Origin: an uncultured Alphaproteobacteria bacterium
Lineage (GTDB): Bacteria > Pseudomonadota > Alphaproteobacteria > Rhizobiales > Aestuariivirgaceae
DNA: 42,501 bases
Assembly: GCA_945957365.1 (NCBI GenBank)
Contig: CAMFKI010000028.1
Coordinates: 1-42,501, forward strand
Reading direction: 5' to 3'
The notes below the pieces were generated by a model, which ran no database searches, had not been told where the DNA came from, and worked only from the letters and a program-made list of their open reading frames with translations. This document shows, piece by piece, positions 6,583-14,012 of this stretch; position 1 is the stretch's first letter; each line of letters starts with the position of its first letter. The translations under genes were made by a program, and so were the position numbers.

Positions 6583-7320
6583 ATGAAAACAGTGCCATTT
6601 GCCGCCGTCGTCGGAAACTACCACAAGGACAAGCTCAGGGAAGAACTCAAGAGCGACTGGGGCTCGGTGGTGTTCTACCGCCTGCCGGGTTTCGTGACCG
6701 CCTGGCTCTTGATACCGCTGGGCGTGACGCCCAACCAGGTCACGATGCTGGGCGCCGTCCTGGTGCCCGCGATGGCCGCGGCGAGCTTTGTGCTGCCCCC
6801 TCACGCCGCCATGATCGTGCTCACCGTGCTGGCGCTTGCCTTCAACTTTCTCGATTGCGCCGACGGGCCGCTGGCGCGGGCCACCGGCCGCAGTTCGCTG
6901 GCCGGCCGCTACCTGGATTTCAGCGCCGACATCCTGTACCGCAACACGGCCTATGGCTGCTATGGCCTGGTGGCCGACCGGCTGTGGCCGGGTGCGCCGT
7001 TTCCGTGGCTGGGTGTCGGCCTGTGCTGCGCCGTCTTCGCGACCTCGGCACGGCTGAACCGCGTCTATGCGGCGAAGCTCTTTCCCTCCCCTGATACCCC
7101 TGCCCCGCTCACCGCGAAATCAGCCAGCCTGCCGCAGATGGCCTTCGCCGTGCTGTCGGGGCTGGACACGCTGCTGCCGCTGATCGCGCTCGTGGCCTGG
7201 GCGACCGGCGTGCTCTGGCTGGCGCTGCTGTGGTTCCTCGCCTACACGGCGAGCGATGCGCTGATCGCCTTCGTGGAAGGCCATCAGGCTGCCCGCAAGG
7301 CGGATGCTACCGCGCGATAG
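6583..7320 (+). CDS. CDP-alcohol phosphatidyltransferase family membrane enzyme
   Basis: 245 residues with several hydrophobic helices. The family motif D-x2-D-G-x2-A-R-x8-G-x3-D-x3-D is perfect: DCADGPLAR, then ATGRSSLA, then GRYLDFSAD, at about residues 91-115. The Asp residues bind the metal and the CDP moiety. These integral membrane enzymes transfer a phospho-alcohol from a CDP-linked donor to a second alcohol. No clear ribosome site precedes ATG 6583. Its neighbour on the other strand is a nucleotidyltransferase, so it may act in a head-group pathway outside standard phosphatidylglycerol or phosphatidylserine synthesis. Confidence 0.85.
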   Translation: MKTVPFAAVVGNYHKDKLREELKSDWGSVVFYRLPGFVTAWLLIPLGVTPNQVTMLGAVLVPAMAAASFVLPPHAAMIVLTVLALAFNFLDCADGPLARATGRSSLAGRYLDFSADILYRNTAYGCYGLVADRLWPGAPFPWLGVGLCCAVFATSARLNRVYAAKLFPSPDTPAPLTAKSASLPQMAFAVLSGLDTLLPLIALVAWATGVLWLALLWFLAYTASDALIAFVEGHQAARKADATAR

Positions 7321-7340
7321 GCCAAGCCTCGCGCGCAAAC

Positions 7341-7370
7341 GAAAAAGGGCCGCCCCGTGGGGCGGCCCTC
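7341..7370 (-). terminator. Rho-independent terminator of lon
   Basis: AGGGCCGCCCC (7346-7356) and GGGGCGGCCCT (7359-7369) form an 11-base perfect stem. Read on the minus strand the stem is followed by TTTTTC, so it terminates lon, whose stop is at 7395. It lies in the 74-base convergent spacer and may also slow readthrough from the left. Confidence 0.85.
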
Positions 7371-7394
7371 ATGTCGATCAGTCGTGCGACGTTC

Positions 7395-9818
7395 TCAGTG
7401 GGCGCGGGCCGTGCTCTCGCCCGCCTTCTCGGCGGCGGCGCGGGCGGCGGCGGCCGCTTCCTCGGCCTCCTCGTCCCAGGTGATGGCTTCAGGCAGGCGC
7501 GTCAGCGCATGCTTCAGCACATCATCCATGCGCGAGACGGGGATGATCTCGAGGCCCTTCTTCACGTTCTCCGGAATTTCCGTGAGGTCCTTCACGTTCT
7601 CCTCGGGGATCATGACGGTCTTGATGCCGGCGCGCAGTGCCGCGAGCAGCTTTTCCTTCAGGCCACCGATCGGCAGCACGCGGCCCCGGAGCGTGATCTC
7701 GCCCGTCATCGCCACGTCCTTCCGCACGGGGATGCCGGTCATGACCGAGACGATGGCCGTGACCATGGCGATGCCGGCAGACGGGCCATCCTTCGGTGTG
7801 GCACCTTCCGGCACGTGCACGTGGATATCGCGCTTGTCGAACACCGGCGGCTTGACGCCGATGGTCGCTGCCCGCGAGCGGACGTAGGACGACGCAGCCG
7901 AGATCGACTCCTTCATCACGTCGCGCAGGTTGCCGGTCACCGTCATCTTGCCCTTGCCCGGCATCATCAGCGCTTCGATCGTCAGGATCTCGCCGCCGAC
8001 TTCCGTCCAGGCAAGGCCGGTGACGACACCGACCTGGTCCTCGCGCTCCGCCTCGCCATAGCGGTACTTCGGCACGCCGAGATACTGCTCGACGACGTCG
8101 GGCGTCACGGTGATCTTCTTCTTGCCCTTGCTCGTCATCAGGTCCTTCACCGCCTTGCGGGCGAGCGAATTGACCTCACGCTCGAGATTGCGCACGCCGG
8201 CTTCCCGCGTGTAACGGCGGATCACCTCGTACAGCGCCTCCTCCGTCACCTCGAACTCCTTGGGCATCAGGCCATGGTGCTCGCTGGACTTCGGGATCAG
8301 GTGGCGCCGCGCGATCTCGTACTTCTCTTCTTCCGTATAGCCCGCGATCCGGATGATCTCCATGCGGTCGAGAAGGGCCGGCGGAATGTTGAGCGTGTTC
8401 GACGTCGTCACGAACATCACGTTCGAGAGGTCGTACTCGACCTCGAGATAGTGGTCCATGAAGGTCGCGTTCTGCTCGGGATCGAGCACCTCGAGAAGTG
8501 CCGCAGACGGATCGCCGCGGAAGTCCATGCCCATCTTGTCGATCTCGTCCAAGAGGAAGAGCGGGTTCGACTTCTTCGCCTTCTTCATCGACTGGATGAC
8601 CTTGCCGGGCATCGAGCCGATGTAGGTGCGGCGGTGACCGCGGATCTCGGCCTCGTCACGCACGCCGCCGAGCGACATGCGGATGAATTCGCGGCCCGTG
8701 GCCTTGGCGATCGACTTGCCGAGCGAGGTCTTGCCGACGCCGGGAGGTCCGACGAGGCACAGGATGGGCCCGCGCAGCTTGTTGGTGCGGCTCTGCACCG
8801 CGAGATACTCGAGGATGCGCTCCTTCACCTTGTCGAGCCCGAAGTGATCGGCATCGAGCACCTCTTCGGCGAACTTGAGGTCGTGCTTGACCTTGCTCTT
8901 CTGGCCCCAGGGGATGCCGAGCAGCCAGTCGAGATAGTTGCGCACGACCGTGGCTTCCGCCGACATCGGGCTCATCTGGCGCAGCTTCTTGATCTCCGCG
9001 TCGGCGCGCTCGCGCGCTTCCTTGGAAAGCTTGGTCTTCTTGATGCGGCCTTCGAGCTCGTCGATCTCGTTCTTCTCGTCGCCGTCGCCCAACTCCTTCT
9101 GAATGGCCTTCATCTGCTCATTCAGATAGTATTCGCGCTGGGTCTTCTCCATCTGGCGCTTGACTCTGCTGCGGATGCGCTTCTCCACCTGGAGAACCGA
9201 GATCTCGCCTTCCATCAGCGCATAGACCTTCTCCAGCCGCTGGGCGACGGAGGTCATCTCGAGAAGCTCCTGCTTCTCGGCGATCTTGATGGCGAGGTGG
9301 GCTGCGATGGTGTCGGCCAACTTCGAAGGGTCGGTGATCTGGCCGACCGAGGCCAGCACTTCCTGCGGCACCTTCTTGTTCAGCTTCACGTAGCTGTCGA
9401 ACTGGGAGACAGCCGTGCGGGCCAGCGCCTCCGTCTCGGCCGGCGTGCCGTGGTCGGACGGCAGCACCTCGACCTCCGCCTCGAAGAAATCGGTGCGCGA
9501 CGAGAAGCCGTGCACGCGCGCGCGGTCGGAGCCTTCGACGAGCACCTTCACGGTGCCGTCGGGCAGCTTGAGAAGCTGCAGCACCTGCGCCAGCGTGCCC
9601 ACCTCGTAGACGGCATCCGAGGCCGGATCATCGTCAGCGGGGTTCTTCTGGGCGACGAGCAGGATGCGCTTGTCTTCGCGCATCACCTCTTCCAGCGCCT
9701 TGATGGACTTCTCGCGCCCCACGAAGAGGGGAACGATCATGTGCGGGAAGACGACGATATCGCGGAGCGGCAGGACCGGGATCGTTTCGAATCCGCCGTC
9801 GGGGGTCGTGTTGCTCAT
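7395..9818 (-). CDS. lon: ATP-dependent protease La (Lon)
   Basis: 807 residues, full length for bacterial LonA. Order: substrate-binding N-domain (IPVLPLRDIVVFPHM near the start), coiled linker, AAA+ module with Walker A GPPGVGKTSLGKS and Walker B LFLLDEIDKM, then the protease domain with the catalytic dyad S680 in PKDGPSAGIAM and K723 in GGLKEKLL; the 43-residue spacing equals the E. coli S679/K722 pair. Lon degrades misfolded and short-lived regulatory proteins in the cytosol. ATG 9818 is preceded by AAAGGAAG; an open frame extends upstream to 10001 but lies before the conserved N-terminus. The upstream region contains a sigma-32-like promoter. It sits next to clpX, clpP and tig as in many proteobacteria. 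Confidence 0.98.
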   Translation of the reverse strand: MSNTTPDGGFETIPVLPLRDIVVFPHMIVPLFVGREKSIKALEEVMREDKRILLVAQKNPADDDPASDAVYEVGTLAQVLQLLKLPDGTVKVLVEGSDRARVHGFSSRTDFFEAEVEVLPSDHGTPAETEALARTAVSQFDSYVKLNKKVPQEVLASVGQITDPSKLADTIAAHLAIKIAEKQELLEMTSVAQRLEKVYALMEGEISVLQVEKRIRSRVKRQMEKTQREYYLNEQMKAIQKELGDGDEKNEIDELEGRIKKTKLSKEARERADAEIKKLRQMSPMSAEATVVRNYLDWLLGIPWGQKSKVKHDLKFAEEVLDADHFGLDKVKERILEYLAVQSRTNKLRGPILCLVGPPGVGKTSLGKSIAKATGREFIRMSLGGVRDEAEIRGHRRTYIGSMPGKVIQSMKKAKKSNPLFLLDEIDKMGMDFRGDPSAALLEVLDPEQNATFMDHYLEVEYDLSNVMFVTTSNTLNIPPALLDRMEIIRIAGYTEEEKYEIARRHLIPKSSEHHGLMPKEFEVTEEALYEVIRRYTREAGVRNLEREVNSLARKAVKDLMTSKGKKKITVTPDVVEQYLGVPKYRYGEAEREDQVGVVTGLAWTEVGGEILTIEALMMPGKGKMTVTGNLRDVMKESISAASSYVRSRAATIGVKPPVFDKRDIHVHVPEGATPKDGPSAGIAMVTAIVSVMTGIPVRKDVAMTGEITLRGRVLPIGGLKEKLLAALRAGIKTVMIPEENVKDLTEIPENVKKGLEIIPVSRMDDVLKHALTRLPEAITWDEEAEEAAAAARAAAEKAGESTARAH

Positions 9819-9971
9819 ACTACTTCCTTTCATGGGCCGCCGCGTGAGCCTGGCGCGAGAATGCCGCCAAACAAGGGCGCCCGGGTTCTGGGCCGTCGAG
9901 CCGCAAATCAGTGAGTCTCCTGTGCATGATACGCACAAATCCCCCGGAAGAGCAGTCTCAGCGTCGTGGTG

Positions 9972-10003
9972 AGATGTGGAGAGCGCATGAGGAAATTTCA
10001 ATG
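9972..10003 (-). promoter_or_regulatory. Candidate heat-shock (sigma-32-like) promoter of lon
   Basis: On the minus strand CATTGAAA (10003-9996) is followed after 16 bases by CCACATCT (9979-9972), close to the CTTGAAA / CCCCATNT heat-shock consensus. It is about 155 bases upstream of the lon ATG. Lon is a classical heat-shock gene, so the placement is sensible, but the match was judged by eye. Confidence 0.35.
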
Positions 10004-10032
10004 CGCTCGGCGCGCGTCCTCTTCACCCGCGA

Positions 10033-10114
10033 TTCACCTTCGCCGGGCTTGACCCGGCGATCCTTTTTGGCGGCGACCGGAAAAGGATGCCCCGGTCAAG
10101 CCGGGGCAAGGTGA
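10033..10114. repeat. Dispersed palindromic doublet (REP/BIME-like), copy A
   Basis: Two arms in inverted orientation: TTCACCTTCGCCGGGCTTG... on the left and ...CAAGCCGGGGCAAGGTGA on the right, each itself a hairpin around GCTTGACC. The outer arms pair to give a long imperfect hairpin. A near-identical element is at 35198-35279. It occupies much of the 361-base gene-free interval between clpX and lon; the rest of that interval holds the lon promoter candidate and a hairpin. Confidence 0.8.
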
Positions 10115-10130
10115 GCCTTGGGTGGAATGC

Positions 10131-10158
10131 GAATGGCCGGGCATTCACCCGGCCATTC
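10131..10158 (-). terminator. Strong hairpin downstream of clpX
   Basis: GAATGGCCGGG (10131-10141) pairs with CCCGGCCATTC (10148-10158), 11 base pairs with a 6-base loop, 22 bases after the clpX stop. There is no T run on the minus strand, so it may be a processing or mRNA-stabilising hairpin rather than an intrinsic terminator. Confidence 0.35.
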
Positions 10159-10179
10159 CAATCTCTTATGCGCCAGGCT

Positions 10180-11448
10180 TCAGGCCGAGACCGTGGCCTT
10201 GCCGCCCTGCTTGTCGGCGTAGATGAGCAGCGGCTTGGCCGCGCCGTCCACGACGTCCTTCGAAATCACAACTTCCTCGACGCCCGTCATCGCGGGAAGG
10301 TCGAACATGGTCTCGAGCAGGATCGACTCCATGATGGAGCGGAGGCCACGCGCACCCGTCTTGCGCTCGATGGCGCGGCGGGCAATGGCGCCCAGCGCTT
10401 CCTCGGGGAAGTTCAGCTTCACGCCTTCCATCTCGAACAGGCGCTGATACTGCTTCACCAGCGCGTTCTTCGGCTCGACCAGGATCTGCACCAGTGCGGC
10501 CTCGTCGAGGTCCTCGAGCGTCGCCACCACGGGCAGACGGCCGACGAATTCGGGGATGAGGCCGAACTTTAGAAGGTCCTCGGGCTCGAGTTCGCGCAGC
10601 ACGGCACCGGTGCGGCGATCCTCGTTGGAGCGGATCTCGGCGCCGAAGCCCAGGCCCGAACCCTTGGACCGCTGGTTGATGATGCGCTCGAGGCCGGCGA
10701 AGGCGCCGCCGCAGATGAACAGGATGTTGGTGGTGTCCACCTGCAGGAATTCCTGCTGCGGATGCTTGCGGCCGCCTTGCGGCGGCACGGAGGCAACCGT
10801 GCCTTCCATGATCTTCAAGAGCGCCTGCTGGACGCCCTCGCCCGACACGTCACGCGTGATCGAGGGGTTGTCCGACTTGCGGCTGATCTTGTCGACTTCG
10901 TCGATGTAGACGATGCCGCGCTGGGCGCGCTCGACATTGTAGTCGGCCGCCTGAAGCAGCTTCAGGATGATGTTCTCGACGTCCTCGCCGACGTAACCGG
11001 CTTCGGTCAGCGTCGTCGCGTCCGCCATGGTGAAGGGCACGTCGAGGATGCGGGCCAGCGTCTGCGCGAGCAGCGTCTTGCCGGAGCCCGTGGGGCCGAC
11101 GAGCAGGATGTTCGACTTCGCCAGTTCCACGTCGTTGTTCTTCTGGGCGTGGTTCAGGCGCTTGTAATGGTTATGCACCGCGACCGAGAGCACCTTCTTG
11201 GCATGCTCCTGGCCGATGACGTAATCGTCCAGCACCTTGCGGATCTCGTGCGGTGTCGGCACACCGTCCTTGGATTTCGCCAGCGAGGTCTTGTTCTCCT
11301 CGCGGATGATGTCCATGCACAATTCCACGCATTCATCGCAGATGAACACGGTCGGGCCCGCAATCAGCTTGCGCACCTCATGCTGGCTCTTGCCGCAGAA
11401 GGAGCAGTACAAGGTGTTCTTGCTGTCGCTCCCTGTTGCCTTACTCAT
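10180..11448 (-). CDS. clpX: ATP-dependent unfoldase ClpX
   Basis: 422 residues, standard length. N-terminal zinc-binding domain with C15-x2-C18 and C37-x2-C40 (LYCSFCGKS and FICDEC), then the AAA+ module with Walker A GPTGSGKTLL, the pore loop GYVGED, Walker B IVYIDEVDK and the sensor-2/small domain. ClpX recognises tagged or specific substrates, unfolds them and feeds them to ClpP; in alphaproteobacteria it also removes cell-cycle regulators. AAGGAG lies just upstream of ATG 11448. clpP is 194 bases upstream on the same strand, so cotranscription is likely but an internal promoter is possible. Confidence 0.98.
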   Translation of the reverse strand: MSKATGSDSKNTLYCSFCGKSQHEVRKLIAGPTVFICDECVELCMDIIREENKTSLAKSKDGVPTPHEIRKVLDDYVIGQEHAKKVLSVAVHNHYKRLNHAQKNNDVELAKSNILLVGPTGSGKTLLAQTLARILDVPFTMADATTLTEAGYVGEDVENIILKLLQAADYNVERAQRGIVYIDEVDKISRKSDNPSITRDVSGEGVQQALLKIMEGTVASVPPQGGRKHPQQEFLQVDTTNILFICGGAFAGLERIINQRSKGSGLGFGAEIRSNEDRRTGAVLRELEPEDLLKFGLIPEFVGRLPVVATLEDLDEAALVQILVEPKNALVKQYQRLFEMEGVKLNFPEEALGAIARRAIERKTGARGLRSIMESILLETMFDLPAMTGVEEVVISKDVVDGAAKPLLIYADKQGGKATVSA

Positions 11449-11608
11449 TCCATCTCCTTGGACATGTGCTGCGTGATACGCGCGCAGACTCTAACAAGAC
11501 TTCACCGCCATTGCCGCAGTTCCGTCGCAGGGGGTCCGGCATGCCGGACCAAATCAGTAATTCAGCATGGGCAGACATGGTTAATCAAGAATTGATTGCC
11601 CCGCTGCT

Positions 11609-11630
11609 CCACCGGCACAATGCCCGGTGG
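11609..11630 (-). terminator. Hairpin between clpP and clpX
   Basis: CCACCGG (11609-11615) pairs with CCGGTGG (11624-11630) with an 8-base loop, beginning 13 bases after the clpP stop. It lacks a T run, so it probably attenuates or protects the clpP message rather than fully terminating before clpX. Confidence 0.3.
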
Positions 11631-11642
11631 AAATCCGTTGTG

Positions 11643-12275
11643 CTACTTGCCTTCCGCCGGTGCCGCGCGCTTCTCGATGACCTTGTCGATGAGGCCGAAG
11701 GCGAGAGCGGCTTCCGAGGTGAAGAAGTTGTCGCGCTCGAGGGCATCCTCGATGGTCTGGTAGTCGCGCCCGGTGTGGTGGACGTAGATCTCGTTCAGGC
11801 GGCGCTTCAGGCTCTCTACTTCCTTGGCATGGATCAGGATGTCGGTGACCTGGCCCTGGTAACCGCCCGAGGGCTGGTGAACCATGATGCGGGAATTGGG
11901 GAGCGCGAAGCGCATGCCCTTCTCGCCTGCCGTCAGCAGAAGGGAGCCCATGGACGCCGCTTGCCCCATCACTGTGGTGGAAACGGGGCAGCGGATGAAC
12001 TGCATGGTGTCGTAGATCGACAGGCCGGAGGTGACGACACCGCCCGGGCTGTTGATATACATGGAAATTTCCTTCTTGGGGTTCTCCGCCTCGAGGAACA
12101 GCAGCTGCATGCAGATCGATGCCGCGACGTTGTCGTCGATGGGGCCCGTGATGAAGATGATGCGCTCGCGCAGCAGGCGCGAGGGCAGGTCATACACGCG
12201 CTCGCCCCGGCTCTCCTGCTGGATGACGGAGGGCCAGAAGGCGCCGGTGGTCAGAAATTCGACGGGATCGCGCAT
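11643..12275 (-). CDS. clpP: ATP-dependent Clp protease proteolytic subunit ClpP
   Basis: 210 residues. The triad is complete and spaced as in E. coli: S108 in GQAASMGS, H133 in RIMVHQPSGG and D182 in ALERDNFF (25 and 49 residues apart). The N-terminal segment ending near VIQQESRGERVYDL suggests a short propeptide removed by autocleavage. Tetradecamers form the peptidase chamber for ClpX or ClpA. AAGGAC precedes the ATG. First gene of the clpP-clpX pair, with divergent 12452 gene across a 176-base spacer that should contain its promoter. Confidence 0.98.
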   Translation of the reverse strand: MRDPVEFLTTGAFWPSVIQQESRGERVYDLPSRLLRERIIFITGPIDDNVAASICMQLLFLEAENPKKEISMYINSPGGVVTSGLSIYDTMQFIRCPVSTTVMGQAASMGSLLLTAGEKGMRFALPNSRIMVHQPSGGYQGQVTDILIHAKEVESLKRRLNEIYVHHTGRDYQTIEDALERDNFFTSEAALAFGLIDKVIEKRAAPAEGK

Positions 12276-12451
12276 GGATGTCCTTCGGATGAATCGGGTT
12301 ATGAGCTGATCCTTAGATAGGTGAGCCTGCGGGAGGATGGAAGAGGCTTCCCCACCAGCGTTAATCCCCGGTTGAAGCGCAGCCCAGGATTTGCAAGGGC
12401 TTGGCGAGACATGCGAAAAGTGAACGACTGCACAGAGTGATCCGGAGCCCC

Positions 12452-13456
12452 ATGGAAAGTTTCTCGTCGCCCCTCCCCGCCGACCCCTCGCCCGGCCACC
12501 GCCTCCGGCTGGAAAACGTGCTGCGCGCCGCCGCGCTCATCGATCTGGTGTTCCTCAACTCCCCCCAGTTCAATTGCGAACCCTTGAGCGAGGCGCTTGC
12601 CTGTTCGCTCACCCTGAAGCTCGAGACGGCCAATCCCATCCGCTGCTTCAAGGGCCGCGGCGCGGGGTTTCTCGTGGCCTCCCGCCTTGCCGACGGCAGC
12701 CTTCGGGGTCGCCGACTGGTCGGGGCCAGTGCCGGCAACTGGGGCCAGGCGCTGGCCTATGCCTGCCGCAGCTTGCGGCTCCCGCTCACCCTCTTCGCCG
12801 CCACCACGGCGAACCCGCTGAAGGTCGCCCGCATGACGGCGCTGGGCGCCGAGATGGTGTTGACCGGGCATGACTTCGATGCCGCGAAGGAGGCCGGCGA
12901 AGCCCATGCCAAGGCCACCGGCGGATTGTGGGTCGCCGACGGCCTCGACCCGGAGGCGGCCGAAGGTGCCGCCACCATCGCGCTCGAACTGCTGGCGGCA
13001 CCTGAGAAGCCGGAGGTGCTCGCGGTGCCGCTGGGCAATGGCGCGCTTCTGACCGGCATCGCCCGCTGGGCCAAGGCCGTCAGCCCTTCAACCGAGATCA
13101 TCGGAGTCCAGGCCAAGGGTGCGGATGCCATGGAGAAATCCTGGCGCGGCCAGACGCTCGTCTTCCCGCCCTCGGTCGCCACCATCGCCGACGGCATCGG
13201 CGTGCGCGTGCCCATCAGGGAGGCGGTCGAGGACATGCAGGGCCTCGTCGACGACGTGCTGCTGGTGGAGGACGACCAGATCGTCGCGGCGATGCGCCTG
13301 CTCTTCGGCACCGCGGGCCTGCTGGCCGAGCCGTCCGGCGCCGCCGGCGTCGCGGCGATCATGGCGCATCCGGAGCGTTTCAAGGGCCGCCGGGTCGCCA
13401 CCGTGCTGTGCGGTTCGAACCTCACCGGGGATCAGGTCCGGGCCTGGATCATGTGA
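12452..13456 (+). CDS. Threonine/serine dehydratase-like PLP enzyme
   Basis: 334 residues, fold type II PLP enzyme. K67 in IRCFKGRGA is the Schiff-base lysine; SAGNWGQALA (residues 92-101) binds the substrate carboxylate; PLGNGALLTGI is the phosphate-binding glycine loop; GSNLTGD lies near the end. Domain content matches the catalytic part of threonine ammonia-lyase and no regulatory ACT domain is present, so a catabolic or broad-substrate ammonia-lyase is more likely than biosynthetic IlvA. ATG 12452 has GGAG seven bases upstream. It is transcribed away from clpP and converges with a small membrane gene, only three bases between stops. Confidence 0.8.
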   Translation: MESFSSPLPADPSPGHRLRLENVLRAAALIDLVFLNSPQFNCEPLSEALACSLTLKLETANPIRCFKGRGAGFLVASRLADGSLRGRRLVGASAGNWGQALAYACRSLRLPLTLFAATTANPLKVARMTALGAEMVLTGHDFDAAKEAGEAHAKATGGLWVADGLDPEAAEGAATIALELLAAPEKPEVLAVPLGNGALLTGIARWAKAVSPSTEIIGVQAKGADAMEKSWRGQTLVFPPSVATIADGIGVRVPIREAVEDMQGLVDDVLLVEDDQIVAAMRLLFGTAGLLAEPSGAAGVAAIMAHPERFKGRRVATVLCGSNLTGDQVRAWIM

Positions 13457-13459
13457 GCT

Positions 13460-13849
13460 TCAGCCCGGTCGCTCGCGCCGCCACCACCACCAGAGCGCCC
13501 CCAGCGGGCCACCGAGAAGGAACCCTCCCGGGCCGGTGATCAGCAGCCCCAGCAGCGGCCCCTGGTTGGCCTCCGGGTCGATGATCATCGGGCCGAAGAA
13601 GCCCAGGACGAAGCCGATGCTGCCCAGCAGCAGCGCGCCGAGAACGATGGCGGAGAGGAAGCCGTGCCGCAGGTGCGCGGTGCCCGCCACGATGACGGCG
13701 GCCACTGCCAGCCCCACCAGGACGGGGGCGCCCCGCCCCAGGAAGGCCGAGCCGGCGATGTCGAAGCGCACGAAATAGACCCAGTAGGAGAAGAACCAGC
13801 CCGCGGCCAGGCCAGCCAGCCCAAGCACGATGCGAACGAGCGTCAGCAT
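13460..13849 (-). CDS. Small multi-spanning membrane protein
   Basis: 129 residues with about four hydrophobic helices, a Gly/Pro-rich last hairpin (GLLITGPGGFLLGGPLGAL) and a WWWWRRER end typical of a cytoplasmic anchor. GGGGGAGG upstream of ATG 13849 supports the start. I do not recognise a family. It sits alone between tig and the dehydratase gene, in the position where clpP directly follows tig in many genomes. Confidence 0.6.
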   Translation of the reverse strand: MLTLVRIVLGLAGLAAGWFFSYWVYFVRFDIAGSAFLGRGAPVLVGLAVAAVIVAGTAHLRHGFLSAIVLGALLLGSIGFVLGFFGPMIIDPEANQGPLLGLLITGPGGFLLGGPLGALWWWWRRERPG

Positions 13850-13909
13850 GCAGCCTCCCCCTTCTCAAGCCAAACTCTACCAAAAGTCGAACAAAAATCC
13901 AAAACTGCC

Positions 13910-13934
13910 GTCATCCCGGCGAAGGCTGGATGAC
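13910..13934. repeat. Short palindromic repeat of the CATCCCGGCGAA type
   Basis: GTCATCC (13910-13916) and GGATGAC (13928-13934) are inverted around CGGCGAAGGCT. The core CATCCCGGCGAA recurs at 31282. This is a small dispersed palindrome of the kind scattered between genes of many alphaproteobacteria. Confidence 0.5.
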
Positions 13935-13952
13935 GCCGCCAAGGAGCGAACG

Positions 13953-13991
13953 ACAAAACAAAACGGCCGGACCCCAGGGGCCCGGCCGTTT
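13953..13991 (-). terminator. Rho-independent terminator of tig
   Basis: AAACGGCCGG (13961-13970) pairs with CCGGCCGTTT (13982-13991), 10 base pairs; on the minus strand it is followed by TGTTTTGT. It lies 22 bases after the tig stop. Confidence 0.8.
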
Positions 13992-14012
13992 CAATTCTCA
14001 GGTAAGGAAGGA

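Noticed and set aside
7230..9914. A rightward open frame of nearly 900 codons opposite lon
   Set aside because: It is the antisense image of a GC-rich gene; composition is His/Arg/Leu/Asp-rich without domain, and lon on the other strand has all catalytic motifs.
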